A stretch of DNA of 64,000 bases from Halobacteria archaeon HArc-gm2 (lineage in GTDB: Archaea; Halobacteriota; Halobacteria; Halobacteriales; Haloarculaceae). Position 1 is the stretch's first letter, and each line of letters begins with the position of its first letter. A program made the position numbers and the translations under genes. The DNA lies in NCBI GenBank assembly GCA_025517465.1, contig JAOPKE010000001.1:682001-746000 (forward strand), given 5' to 3'. The notes under the pieces were generated by a model, which made no database searches, was not told where the DNA came from, and saw only the letters and a list, made by a program, of their open reading frames with translations. Shown in pieces: positions 36,414 through 45,970 of this stretch.

Positions 36414-38297
36414 ATGAGCGGAGACGACTCCGCGGCCGGCGGTTCCGGGGGGATCGCCCAGACGTTGACGCCGAACTTCATCAGACGGAGCTTCGCGCTC
36501 AAATTCGGCCTGGTGCTCCTGGTCATGGGGATGTCCGTGGGCGTCATCGGACTCGTCGCGACCGAGCAGGTCAAGAGCGAGACGCAGACGAACGTCGAAA
36601 ACGAGTACCGGAACGGTGCGCTCCAGGAAGCGGACATCATCGAGCAGTGGGTGTCGCGGAACCGCCTCTCGACCAAGTTGTTGTCCAGCGACGAGGGCTG
36701 GGACAGCAACGAGGACCTCAGTCTGAAACTGGAAAACGAGAAGTCCGAACTCTCCGGCGAAGTGGTGGGGATGCACATCGTGGACCTCTCGGGTGACCAG
36801 GCCGAGGTCGTCGCCAGCAACACCCTTCGAGAGGGACCGACGCTCTCGGGGCGACCACAGAGCTGGTTCCTCGACGAGTCGTTCTCCAGCGCCAGCGACG
36901 TCGCGATGTCGGAGACGTACCTCACGAACCGGCAACACGTCGTCGGCTTCGTCAGTCCCGTCCCGTCCGGGGACGGTCGGTACGTCCTGATCGAGTACAG
37001 CCTCGAGAACATCGCCGGATCGCTACAGGGGGCCGACCGGGCGACGGGCGGGTTCACGCGAGTCGTCAACGAAGAGGGCAAGGTCATGATCGACGAGCCT
37101 CGACAGGGCGAATCCGGCGTCGGTAACGTGACGCTGTACTCTTACAGTGGCGGACAAGCCGACAAACCACTCCAGAAGGCCATCGAACTTCGCTCGTCTA
37201 GCCAGGACGCCGGTGTCATCCAGGAGATGCCCGCCAACGAGAACGTCATCGACGAGCGGTACACGGTGGGCTTCTCACCGGTTTCCGGTACCGACTGGGT
37301 CGTGCTCGTCCACGCACCGTACTCCTCCGTGTTCGGATTCGTGCAGGACGTCCAGCAGTGGGGACTGATCGCCACCGGTGGCGGTGTCGTCCTCATCGGT
37401 GGCGTCGGTGCTATCCTCGGCTACAGTACGTCGAGTACGATCGACCGACTCACCCGGAAGACCGAGGAGATGCGCGAGGGCAACCTCGACGTCGAGATCA
37501 ACTCTTCCCGCATCGACAACATCGGCCGCCTGTACGACGGGTTCGCCGACATGCGCGACTCCCTGAAGAACCAGATCGACGAGGCCGAACGGGCACGGAA
37601 GGAAGCTGAGGTGTCCCGCGCCGAGGCGATGGAGGTCAACAACTACCTCCAGCAGAAGGCCGACGAGTTCAGCCAGGCCATGGAGGCCACGGCCGCCGGG
37701 GACATGACCCAGCGCATGCAGACTGAAGGCGAGAACGAGTCGATGGACCGTATCGCGAACGAGTTCAACTCGATGATCGAGGAACTCGAGAAAACCACGG
37801 GTCAGCTCAAGAGCTTCGCCGACGAGGTCGCCGAGTCCGGGGACGTCGTGCTGGCCAGTTCCGAGTCCGTCCGTGACGCCTCCGAGCAGGTCGCCGAGTC
37901 TATCCAGAAGATCTCCGACGACGCCTACGAGCAGAAGGACCGGCTCCAGGGCGTCTCCGAGAACCTGGACGAACTCGTCGACACGCTCGAACGGTTCCAG
38001 GCGGAGAACCCCTCGGTCGACATGGGCGACTCCATCGACCAGTTCCGCCAGGTCGCGACGACGATGCAGCAGGCAGCCGAGACCAGCGAACGCATGATGG
38101 CCGAGTCCGAGAACGTCGCCGGCGCGGCCGAGGAACAGGCCGCCGAACTGAACGAGGTCTCCTCGCGAGCGGAGAAACTCAAGCGCTACGCGCGCCCGCT
38201 CGGCGACATCCTCAACCGGTTCGAGACCGAAGCCGAACACGAGTTCGTCTTCTCCGGCGGTCCGTCCCAGGCGACCCGGGACGACGGCGACGACTGA
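36414..38297 (+). CDS. Htr-like membrane sensor lacking the chemotaxis signalling tip
   Basis: 627 residues. A first membrane span (about 25-45), a large external sensor domain of Cache type (about 50-310), a second span (about 322-345), HAMP (NLDVEINSS region) and a second HAMP-like GDMTQRMQ segment lead into a coiled coil. The coiled coil continues directly into the usual Htr C-terminal helix (AEEQAAELNEVSSRAEKLKR). The conserved tip, with its LALNA-IEAARA and VADEVRKLAE motifs, is absent. It probably cannot recruit CheA/CheW alone. Halobacterium Htl-type proteins look alike. Target of the sensor unknown. Confidence 0.85.
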   Translation: MSGDDSAAGGSGGIAQTLTPNFIRRSFALKFGLVLLVMGMSVGVIGLVATEQVKSETQTNVENEYRNGALQEADIIEQWVSRNRLSTKLLSSDEGWDSNEDLSLKLENEKSELSGEVVGMHIVDLSGDQAEVVASNTLREGPTLSGRPQSWFLDESFSSASDVAMSETYLTNRQHVVGFVSPVPSGDGRYVLIEYSLENIAGSLQGADRATGGFTRVVNEEGKVMIDEPRQGESGVGNVTLYSYSGGQADKPLQKAIELRSSSQDAGVIQEMPANENVIDERYTVGFSPVSGTDWVVLVHAPYSSVFGFVQDVQQWGLIATGGGVVLIGGVGAILGYSTSSTIDRLTRKTEEMREGNLDVEINSSRIDNIGRLYDGFADMRDSLKNQIDEAERARKEAEVSRAEAMEVNNYLQQKADEFSQAMEATAAGDMTQRMQTEGENESMDRIANEFNSMIEELEKTTGQLKSFADEVAESGDVVLASSESVRDASEQVAESIQKISDDAYEQKDRLQGVSENLDELVDTLERFQAENPSVDMGDSIDQFRQVATTMQQAAETSERMMAESENVAGAAEEQAAELNEVSSRAEKLKRYARPLGDILNRFETEAEHEFVFSGGPSQATRDDGDD

Positions 38298-38632
38298 TCG
38301 ACCGGCGCTGCTTTTTCTCGCGACGTCTCAGTACGACCTTCGAGCAGTGCGAGCATCGGTCCGCACACCCGCTTCTTCCAGTCTCACGGCGACGGTAGAC
38401 GCCGACCTATCGAGTACGCTGGGTCGACCGGGTGCCATGGGATCTCTGCTGGTCGTAACCGACGTCGGTCCGTTCGATTCCGCACTCCTCAAACCTGGCG
38501 GTCGGTTCGAAGTTTCCACCGTCTGCACGAACCACGAGGCGCCGTAATCAGTCGGGAACTCCAGTCGGGATCGGATAAGACAACGGCGAAGAAACGAGGA
38601 GCGACGCTGCATCAGCGAAGACCGTTTCATGG
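38298..38632. other. Intergenic region after the Htr-like gene
   Basis: About 330 bases. Short frames on both strands lack any recognisable domain or start context. I see no convincing gene or strong repeat here. Confidence 0.5.
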
Positions 38633-38820
38633 TGGTGGTTGTACCTTTGTACCGGCGTTCGCCGGTACCGGCCACGTCGAACACCGGGAGACTCGCTTCA
38701 CTCCTCTCCCGAGCCCGGCCTCACGCGGTTCGGCCGGACGCCGACGGACTCGCTCTACTCGTCCGTCCAGCCCTGTCTCACTGCGCTCGACAGGACGCCG
38801 GCACGGGCTTACAACCATCA
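38633..38820. repeat. 188-bp hairpin-rich element with terminal inverted repeats (MITE-like)
   Basis: The ends, 38633-38659 and 38794-38820, are imperfect inverted repeats (19 of 27 positions). Inside are a palindrome GTACCGGCG-TT-CGCCGGTAC wait-free of mismatches (38649-38668) and two 57-bp tandem units, 38681-38737 and 38738-38794. Each unit holds two hairpins. Copy 1 stems are CGGGAGA/TCTCCCG and CCGGCC/GGCCGG; copy 2 stems are ACGGAC/GTCCGT and CCTGTC/GACAGG. The stems changed on both sides while the 11-base loops stayed similar (for example TCACTGCGCTC). Confidence 0.65.
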
Positions 38821-40473
38821 CTAACAGTGGCTTACTGTTCGAGTGCAGAATGCGACGGAAGTAAGTCTATTACCTGAAGAATCGAGGGGGAGGATACGAC
38901 TCACCGGACCGAGCAGGGACGAGTACCGTAGCTCTGCCAGATGACTCTCCGACGAAACGGGACTGCCCGTCGGCACCTGTCCCTCGTCGTCGACGGAGAT
39001 CAGTACTCGCAGCAGATGCTTTTCGACCCTCCTCACTGGTTCTCGTTTACCAACTGCCGCCCAGGTCAATCACATCGATGTATCTCGCTCAGACAAACCC
39101 ACGGACCGACGCGTGTGCAGTCCGCTGGATGTTTTCTGCCGGTCTACTGACCAAATTTTCGTGTAAGGGCCAATTATGTCGCTTCCAAAAGTACACAATC
39201 GACAAACGGATCGGTGAGGCCGAATCGGGTAGTAATAATTATAGTTTGTCTCATATAAGACGTACTGCTTGCGTATAGCGCTATACAGTTTACGAGTTCG
39301 ACATCCACCGTCTCAATTAGCAATCAACAACGAGTTTATTCGTTTAGAAACCTCTGAGATCGCCACTTCACATCCAGTCATATCTCGTTCGATCCTCGCT
39401 ACGCCGTCTTCGAGACATCCAAGTTCAGACTCACCACTGATCAGGAATTGGTTGTCGTGCCACGACCTATGGCGGTAGATCACTACGAGGCTTTGACGTC
39501 AGTAGGCCGGACCTGGAAGGGATCAGGCCATCGCGATCGCCATCGTATCGGAACTACTCTCGCAACCGAGTTCTGCTGAATCAGATGGTGAGCTGGGCGA
39601 CGTATCGGCTGCGCCGACGTGATGCCCCAGATACCCGTCTGGCCACGCGGATAATTCTCCCGCGTCTGAATCCATACTCGTGGACCTGGTACCTCGTCGA
39701 TACATCGTAGCCGTAAGTACCGTTGTGATGGCTCTCGATGGCAATGCGCCTGAGCAATGGTCTCTGAAGCTACCTTCCAGGTAACCTGCGCCCACCTACA
39801 CAGAAACGTCTCGTGACTCCCCAGCGGCCTCAGAACTGCCGCAATTCCTCTGAAGGCATCGGTACGTAGTGATCAAGTCGTTCGGATGCCACTGCAAGTC
39901 TGGCATGCCAGTGATCGGATACCGGATTTCGACGAAGCTCGACCATCCGAATTGCGTGGTCTGAACCACCACGATGCCGTCACCTGTCCAGTGTGAGGGT
40001 CTAGTGGGGCGGACAATAATCGGCATCCATGGCAAATGAGATTCTCTACGGAAGTTCTGTACCATTGGGCCAATCAGTCCAAAATCGATTTGGAGTTCGT
40101 GACGACGGTGGTTCGATGACAGGAGATTGGTGCGTCGTCATATTCGTCTCGTGACGTCTGTTTCCTGAGCCTCGAAGAAGTTCGAGACCTTGCATGACGG
40201 ATCTGTTCCTGGCTCTGCAATCTCTAGCATAGTAATGCGCTCTGACTTCCGTAACCGCGAGCAATTCGCGAATGCAAATCGGTGAGAGCTCCGAGGTGGC
40301 AAGCGCGACCGAAGACTATTATCTGTGTCCCTAAGTTTCATCGGTGAATTTGGGAGTTAGACACACAGATATAATCGACACAGACTGCCGAATTGGAATG
40401 CACTTCCACAAATAAGGGTCTTTATCTGGGTGATTGAGTTAGATTGATGTAACTGGGGGCCAAGCCATCGTAC
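38821..40473. other. Gene-poor, AT-richer stretch upstream of the recombinase operon
   Basis: About 1.65 kb with no frame I can support; base composition is clearly more AT-rich than the flanks, especially 39120-40470. A perfect 14-bp palindrome GTATAGCGCTATAC lies at 39273-39286. It could be decayed mobile DNA or a long non-coding control region of the recombinase operon. I could not identify a transposase, an att duplication or a tRNA. Confidence 0.45.
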
Positions 40474-40890
40474 ATGGCAAGCGACGGGTCCGTCGACACG
40501 GGCCGGGCACACGTTCAGACGTACGTGCCGGAATACCAGAAAGACGAGTGGGCCAGAGACGCCGAGGCGATGAACATGAGTCTGAGCGAGTTCGTCCGAT
40601 CGATGGTACAGGCCGGGAGGAGCGACATTTCGGTGGATACCGACGTTGCGTCAATCGAGCCTGCTGATGAAGCCGCTGCAGCCCCATCTTCGACGCCCGA
40701 ACCCCAGGGGTCGGGCCTGGAAGACCGGGTCGTCGATATCCTCGAATCGGACGAGTTCTACGACTGGGACGAACTGGTCGCTGCGTTGACCGACGACGTC
40801 GAGGAGCGTCTCGAAGACGCGCTCCAGGATCTGCAAGCCGATGGCCAGGTCCAGTACAGCGGCCGGAACGGGGGATACACGCTCGTATGA
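40474..40890 (+). CDS. DUF5805-like DNA-binding protein paired with recombinase
   Basis: 138 residues. Residues 10-48 (VQTYVPEYQKDEWARDAE, then MSLSEFVRSMVQAG) have the strand-helix-helix pattern of ribbon-helix-helix repressors. An acidic linker leads to a winged-helix-like domain (YDWDELVAALTDDVEERLEDAL) ending YTLV. I associate it with the haloarchaeal DUF5805 family. The stop codon overlaps the recombinase start in ATGA, so the two are translated together; a role as repressor or directionality factor is my inference. Confidence 0.75.
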   Translation: MASDGSVDTGRAHVQTYVPEYQKDEWARDAEAMNMSLSEFVRSMVQAGRSDISVDTDVASIEPADEAAAAPSSTPEPQGSGLEDRVVDILESDEFYDWDELVAALTDDVEERLEDALQDLQADGQVQYSGRNGGYTLV

Positions 40891-41924
40891 GCGCTCGAAA
40901 CGACACTGTCGGGGTGGACGACGATCCAGTCGAGTACTTCCTCGACGACGTCACCTACCACGGAAAGACCGAACGCACTCGTTCGTATTACGAACGCGTC
41001 CTCCGGGACTTCGAGGCGTTCCTCGGCGACGGGGCCCGCCCCGTCCCGCTGGCAGAAGCGAGCCATCGCGACTGCATGGCGTTCGTCCACGACCTCCGGG
41101 GCGACAAGAGCGAGTCCACCGTCGCCACGTACGCCTCCTATCTCCACCGGTTCTACGCCTACATGACGGAGGTCGGCGCATTCGACGCCAATCCGATGAC
41201 GCTCGTCATGGAGGAGATGGACGAGTCTATCAACACCGACCCTGCCCGTCGGGAGATCAGCGTCCCCGAAATGCGAGCGTTCGTGGCGGACGTCCGCCAC
41301 CCGCTGGAGCGGGCAATCGTCGTCACGTTCCTCAAGACCGGGATGCGTGTCGGGGAGCTGTGTAACCTGGACCTCAGAGACCTCCACCTCGAGTCGGGTC
41401 CGGCGGTCGGCGCCGACGTCCGCGTACAGATCGAATCACGTCCGGACTCGCTGTTCGTCTCTTCGGAACCTTCGCGGAACGTCGTCGTGAACGGCGAAGA
41501 ACGAACGGCTTCGAACAAGCGAAAACGGGACACCACGATTCCCGTCGACGACGAGCTCCGGCGGGCGTTACTCCGCTGGCTGACGATACGCCCCGACGCC
41601 CGCTCGTCGGCGGAACCGCTGTTTACGAGCACGCGAAGCGGCTGGGGAAAGCGGCTCACTCCGGACATGGTCCACCACATGGTGGAGACGCACGCCCGCG
41701 AGCGTGGCTGGTACCGAGACGGTGGCGGGGCAGCGGAGAACGTCACGCCACACTACTTCCGGCACTTCTTCACGACACACCTCCGGGATCGCACCGGCGA
41801 TAGAGGGATCGTGAAGTACCTCCGTGGCGACGTCGCCCAGGACGTCATCGATACGTACACCCACGAATGGGGCGATCGCGTCCGGTCAGAGTACCTCGCG
41901 AACGTCTACGAACTGGGGGTGTGA
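40887..41924 (+). CDS. Tyrosine recombinase/integrase (XerC/D-like)
   Basis: 345 residues. An N-terminal SAM-like core-binding domain (about 10-100, TERTRSYYERVLRDFEAFL) precedes the catalytic domain. It has Arg in KTGMRVGELCNLDL, HYFRHFFTTHL (HxxR) near 295 and the nucleophile Tyr in IDTYTHEWGD near 325. All active residues seem present, so the enzyme should be functional. No flanking att repeat or tRNA is visible; it may be a chromosomal resolvase-type protein rather than a mobile-element integrase. Confidence 0.9.
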   Translation: MSARNDTVGVDDDPVEYFLDDVTYHGKTERTRSYYERVLRDFEAFLGDGARPVPLAEASHRDCMAFVHDLRGDKSESTVATYASYLHRFYAYMTEVGAFDANPMTLVMEEMDESINTDPARREISVPEMRAFVADVRHPLERAIVVTFLKTGMRVGELCNLDLRDLHLESGPAVGADVRVQIESRPDSLFVSSEPSRNVVVNGEERTASNKRKRDTTIPVDDELRRALLRWLTIRPDARSSAEPLFTSTRSGWGKRLTPDMVHHMVETHARERGWYRDGGGAAENVTPHYFRHFFTTHLRDRTGDRGIVKYLRGDVAQDVIDTYTHEWGDRVRSEYLANVYELGV

Positions 41925-42056
41925 CGGTTCGAGCCGATCATATAAACCGTATGGAGCTATACAGAACCGGGTGTTGACCGTATTGCGAGGCGATGTCCCA
42001 AATGCGACGATAGACGGGTCTCAGCGGCAGAATTCGGGTTGAAGGATTCGACTTCG

Positions 42057-43064
42057 TTACCGTTCGCTCAGACGATCCAGGGCGTTCCAGGCCGGATCGG
42101 ACTCCGGGGGGTGCCGCTGGTCGCCGTCGACGAAGACGCCGGAGCCGCTGGAGACTTGACCGACGACGGCTGCGCGCGTTCCGCGTCGCTGGAGTGCATT
42201 TACGACGGATTCTGCGTCTTCGGCCTGGACGATTATGACGAGCGTGCCCGTGCTCGTCACCTCCCACGGGTCGACGTCGATAGCGTCAGTTACCGGAACG
42301 ACGCCCGGCGCGGCCGGAACGGCTTCCCCGTCGACGTCGAAACGAACGCCGGCGCCGTGGGCCATCTCGGTGAGCGCACCGAGCAGCCCGCCTTCGGTCG
42401 CGTCGTGCATCGCGGTGACCGTCCCGGCGTCGACGGCCGCCATCGTGTCACGAACGACGCCGAACTCTTCGAGACGGCCCCTGGCAGTTTCGAGCGTCGA
42501 CTCGGCGAGGCCGAGCCGGTCGGGAAAGACGACGGCGAAGAGGGCCGCAACTTCAGCGCCAGGACCAGTCGTCACGACGATGGAATCTCCGACAGTCGCT
42601 CCGTCCGGGCGGACGACGTCTCCGGAATCGCCGACGCCCAGCACGGTCGCACCGCCGACCCAGGAGTAGTCGACGCCGGCGTAGCGTGCGGTGTGACCGG
42701 AGACGATACTCACGCCGAGTTCCCGGGCGTGGTCGGAGATGCCGACCCACATCTCGGCGAGCTCCTCGTCGGTCATCTCCGGTGGGAGCGTCAGGCTTAT
42801 CGAGAGGTGCGAGGGCGGGACGCCGGATACCGCGACGTCGGCGAGGACGACGTCGAGGGCGAACCGGCCGGCCCGCTCGAATCCGAGTTGCGGGAGGATC
42901 GAAATGGGATCGGTGGCGGTCACGACAGCCGTGCCGTCCACGTCGAGGACGCCGAAGTCGACGCCGTGTCGCGGACCGACGACGACGTCGTCCCGTTCCG
43001 CGCCGAGATGGGGATAGATGACCGAGTCGAAGAACTCCCTGTCTATCTTGCCGAGGTCGGGCAT
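42057..43064 (-). CDS. AIR synthase/HypE-like ATP-binding protein
   Basis: 335 residues from ATG at 43064; the frame opens at 43088. It fits the PurM/HypE/ThiL superfamily: an early acidic ATP region (VVVGPRHGVDFGVLD, VVTATDPISIL), DVVLADVAVSGVPP, the GHTARY segment and late MHDATEGGLLGAL. The last is the HypE-like signature. The reaction is unknown. It is 40 bases after a thiamine-type ABC transporter operon on the same strand. This suggests a thiamine or vitamin-precursor kinase or synthase rather than hydrogenase maturation. Confidence 0.8.
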   Translation of the reverse strand: MPDLGKIDREFFDSVIYPHLGAERDDVVVGPRHGVDFGVLDVDGTAVVTATDPISILPQLGFERAGRFALDVVLADVAVSGVPPSHLSISLTLPPEMTDEELAEMWVGISDHARELGVSIVSGHTARYAGVDYSWVGGATVLGVGDSGDVVRPDGATVGDSIVVTTGPGAEVAALFAVVFPDRLGLAESTLETARGRLEEFGVVRDTMAAVDAGTVTAMHDATEGGLLGALTEMAHGAGVRFDVDGEAVPAAPGVVPVTDAIDVDPWEVTSTGTLVIIVQAEDAESVVNALQRRGTRAAVVGQVSSGSGVFVDGDQRHPPESDPAWNALDRLSER

Positions 43065-43104
43065 ACCGATCGATTGCCCGCGACCCACAAGTAGCCCGGA
43101 GAAT

Positions 43105-44169
43105 TCACTCGGTGACGGACCGGCCGACGACGTGCACGTCGGGCGCGTCGAACCAGATCGTTGTGGTCTCTCGCGGTATCTCGTCGTGCGTCGTCTTCAC
43201 GAGAATCGGCATTTCGCCCCACTCACAGTGGACGCGGTACGCGTCACCGAGGAACTCCACCTGTTCGACGGTGGCCGTGATCGCGACGTCTCGCTCGTCG
43301 AAGGAGATATCCTCGGGCCGAATCGACAGCGTCACTCGTTCCCCCGGAGTGACCTTGGACGCTGCCGCGAGCGGGACGGTCTGGTCGTCGATAGAGACGC
43401 GAGGCGGGTCCGAGCCGTCGACGGCGGCCTCGAAGACGTTGTTGTCGCCGACGAATTCGGCGACGAATCGGGACGCGGGGGATCGGTATATCTGTTCAGG
43501 GGAGCCGACCTGTTCGATCTCCCCGTCGGCGACGACGGCGACCCGGTCGCTGATCGCCAGCGCCTCCTCCTGGTCGTGGGTGACGTACACCGTCGTGATG
43601 TCGAGGGACTGCTGAATCTCTCGGAGCGTTACGCGGAGGCGTTCTCGGAGGCGGACGTCGAGCGCAGAGAGCGGTTCGTCGAGGAGCAGGACCTCCGGAC
43701 CCGGAGCGAGCGCACGCGCCAGGGCGATGCGCTGTTGCTGACCGCCGGATAGCTCGGTCGGATCGCGTTCCCCGAGTCCGGCCATGTCTACCAGTTCGAG
43801 CAGTTCGTCCACACGTTCACGCCGAGAGACCCCGCCAGGCGGGTCCCGGAACCGGAGTCCGTAGGCGACGTTTTCCCGGACGTTCATGTGGGGAAAGAGT
43901 GCGTAGTTCTGGAAGACGACGCCGACGTTACGGTCCTCCGGCGGCCGGCCAGTCACGTCTTCGCCGTCGATGGCGACGGTTCCCTCCGTGGGCGATTCGA
44001 ACCCGGCTATCGCGCGCAGCGTCGTCGTCTTGCCACACCCCGAGGGGCCGACGAGCGTGAAGAACTCCCCGTGTTCGACGGTGATGGAGACGTCGTTCAG
44101 TGCGCTGACGTCACCGAAGTCGACACTCACCCCGTCGAGTTCGACGCCGGCGTCGGTCACGGTTGCCAC
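43105..44169 (-). CDS. thiQ: ABC transporter ATP-binding protein, thiamine type (ThiQ-like)
   Basis: 354 residues, GTG start at 44169 overlapping the permease gene by 13 bases. Walker A GPSGCGKTT near residue 44, signature LSGGQQQR, Walker B EVLLLDEP and H-loop VTHDQ are intact. A C-terminal TOBE domain makes it longer than enteric ThiQ and close to Fe/spermidine/thiamine importers. It energises the fused permease encoded just upstream. Gene symbol rests on the binding protein, since the ATPase alone is not specific. Confidence 0.82.
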   Translation of the reverse strand: MATVTDAGVELDGVSVDFGDVSALNDVSITVEHGEFFTLVGPSGCGKTTTLRAIAGFESPTEGTVAIDGEDVTGRPPEDRNVGVVFQNYALFPHMNVRENVAYGLRFRDPPGGVSRRERVDELLELVDMAGLGERDPTELSGGQQQRIALARALAPGPEVLLLDEPLSALDVRLRERLRVTLREIQQSLDITTVYVTHDQEEALAISDRVAVVADGEIEQVGSPEQIYRSPASRFVAEFVGDNNVFEAAVDGSDPPRVSIDDQTVPLAAASKVTPGERVTLSIRPEDISFDERDVAITATVEQVEFLGDAYRVHCEWGEMPILVKTTHDEIPRETTTIWFDAPDVHVVGRSVTE

Positions 44170-45968
44170 CGTCCGCCGACGCGGTCGATCACGACGAAAC
44201 TGCCGGCGGTCACGCCGAGCAGTACCGTTCCCATCGCTGTCGCGGCGCCGAGGCTCGGTCCGAGCGATCGGTTACCAATGTAGCGCTCGAGCGCAACGGG
44301 CATCGTGTAGCTGTCGACCCCCTCCGCCAGTAAGACCGTCGAATCGAACTCGCCGACGCTGATGGCGAACGCGAACGCGGCGCCGGCGACCACCCCCGAC
44401 GCCACCAGGGGGAGTTCGACGTCGAGGAGGGACCTGAATCGGGAGGCACCCAGCGACCGCGCTGCGTCGACCAGTCGCGGATCGAGGCCGCCGAGCGCCG
44501 GCGCGACGTTGCGGGTGACGAACGGATACGCGGCGACGGCGTGCGCGAAGACGATGGCGCTCGGTCCGAGCACAGTGATCCGGTAGTCGAACAGGACCGT
44601 CCCGAACACGAGCGTCTGGAGGAGACCGAGACCGACGACGATGCCGCTGACGGCGAGCGGGGCCGAGAGGACGGCCTCGGCGCCGCGACTCCCGGTAACG
44701 TCGCGATTGGCCACGACCGCGACGACGATCCCCATCGGCAGCGCGAGCACCAGCGTGCCGACGCCGAAGAGGAGCGAGTTGACGATGGCCGGGAGGGGCC
44801 TCGTCGTCCCGATGGCAGACGAGGTCTGCTGGGCGAGGAGGAACCGGTAGTATTCGAAGGTGAACTCTCCACCCGGGCCGGTCACGCTCTCGACGACCAT
44901 GCTCAGGAGCGGGCCGACGAAGACGACGAGGACCACGACGCCGTAGGCGGCGATCGCGAGTCGACGGGGATCCCGGAGCGACCGGACGCCGTCGACCAAC
45001 TGTCGGCGCGCCAGCGAGGGGCCGGCGCGTCCCGTCGCGACCTGGCGCGCCTCGTAGCGGAGATAGAGGTACGTCAGCCCGAGCGAGATGACGGTCTCGA
45101 TAGTCCCGAGCGCGGCGGCCTCCGTCAGTTCGAGGTTCTGGACCCGGGCGTAGAGCCACACCTCGACGGTCGCAAGCTGGAGCCCGCCCAGCGCCAGGAC
45201 GATGGGGAACGTCATGAACGTGAAGACGAACGTAAGCAGGGAGGCCGTTAGCAGCGACGGGAGCAACTGGGGGACGACCACGTCCCGGAAGGCCCGAAAC
45301 GGGGTAGCCCCCATCGACCGTGCCGTCTCGACCTGCCGGCGGTCTACCGACTCCCAGGCGGTCGTGACGAGCCTGGTAACGAGCGGCGCGTTGTAGAAGG
45401 CGTGGGCGACGACGACGATCTCCAGCGTGAACAGGGCCTCGACCGGACCAAGACCGACGACGGCTAGGACGTCGTTGAAGAGGCCGTTTCGGCCGAACAT
45501 CGCCAGGAAGCCGACGGCGACCATGATCCCCGGGAGGACGAACGGGAGGATGGTCAGGGACCTGATGGTGTGGCGACCGGGGAACTCGTATCGGGAGAGC
45601 AGGTACGCGCCGGGCAGCCCGAGCGCCACGCTCGCGACGGTGGAGAGAGCGGCCTGGTAGGCGGTGAACCCGAACAGGCCGATGGACGTCGGCGGGAGGT
45701 CGAGGCCGGATGGGGAGAGTTCGACCGCGAGGAACCACTGGATAATTCCCGCCGGGACGCCGAGCGGGTCGGTGAAGATGTGGTGGGCGATGCCTGTGTA
45801 GAACGGGTCTGTGAGGACGTCGAGGATGGGGGCGAGCGTCGGCCGGCCGTCGCTGGAGACGGCGTCGGCGAAGACGTTCCCGACCGGGTAGTAGAAGACG
45901 ACGATCAAGACGGAGACGGTCGTCACGAGACCGAGAGGTACCGCGAACCGCTCGGCCCGTTCGCGCAT
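44157..45968 (-). CDS. thiP: Fused double-domain ABC permease (ThiP-like)
   Basis: 603 residues from ATG at 45968; the in-frame extension to 46010 would overlap the binding-protein gene. About twelve spans form two repeated permease halves, each with an EAA loop (VETARSMGATPFRAFRDVVVP near 220 and VDAARSLGASRFRSLLDVELP near 520, read in parts). This fused layout is typical of thiamine and iron(III) importers. It starts 2 bases after the binding-protein stop, and is part of one operon. Confidence 0.85.
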   Translation of the reverse strand: MRERAERFAVPLGLVTTVSVLIVVFYYPVGNVFADAVSSDGRPTLAPILDVLTDPFYTGIAHHIFTDPLGVPAGIIQWFLAVELSPSGLDLPPTSIGLFGFTAYQAALSTVASVALGLPGAYLLSRYEFPGRHTIRSLTILPFVLPGIMVAVGFLAMFGRNGLFNDVLAVVGLGPVEALFTLEIVVVAHAFYNAPLVTRLVTTAWESVDRRQVETARSMGATPFRAFRDVVVPQLLPSLLTASLLTFVFTFMTFPIVLALGGLQLATVEVWLYARVQNLELTEAAALGTIETVISLGLTYLYLRYEARQVATGRAGPSLARRQLVDGVRSLRDPRRLAIAAYGVVVLVVFVGPLLSMVVESVTGPGGEFTFEYYRFLLAQQTSSAIGTTRPLPAIVNSLLFGVGTLVLALPMGIVVAVVANRDVTGSRGAEAVLSAPLAVSGIVVGLGLLQTLVFGTVLFDYRITVLGPSAIVFAHAVAAYPFVTRNVAPALGGLDPRLVDAARSLGASRFRSLLDVELPLVASGVVAGAAFAFAISVGEFDSTVLLAEGVDSYTMPVALERYIGNRSLGPSLGAATAMGTVLLGVTAGSFVVIDRVGGRWQP

Positions 45969-45970
45969 CG

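Noticed and set aside
38328-38684. 118-residue leftward frame after the Htr-like gene
   Set aside because: Composition is Arg/Ser-rich and not acidic as in haloarchaeal proteins; it runs into the hairpin element and shows no domain.
39600-39800. Leftward frame with a YGY-like stretch recalling IS3-type transposase helices
   Set aside because: The frame is closed by stops on both sides, has no DDE residues and the likeness is limited to about 25 residues; not enough to call a transposase remnant.
39275-41961. GCTATACAG present at both ends of the recombinase region, as possible att sites
   Set aside because: Only 9 bases shared over nearly 3 kb, in AT-rich DNA; chance is a sufficient explanation.
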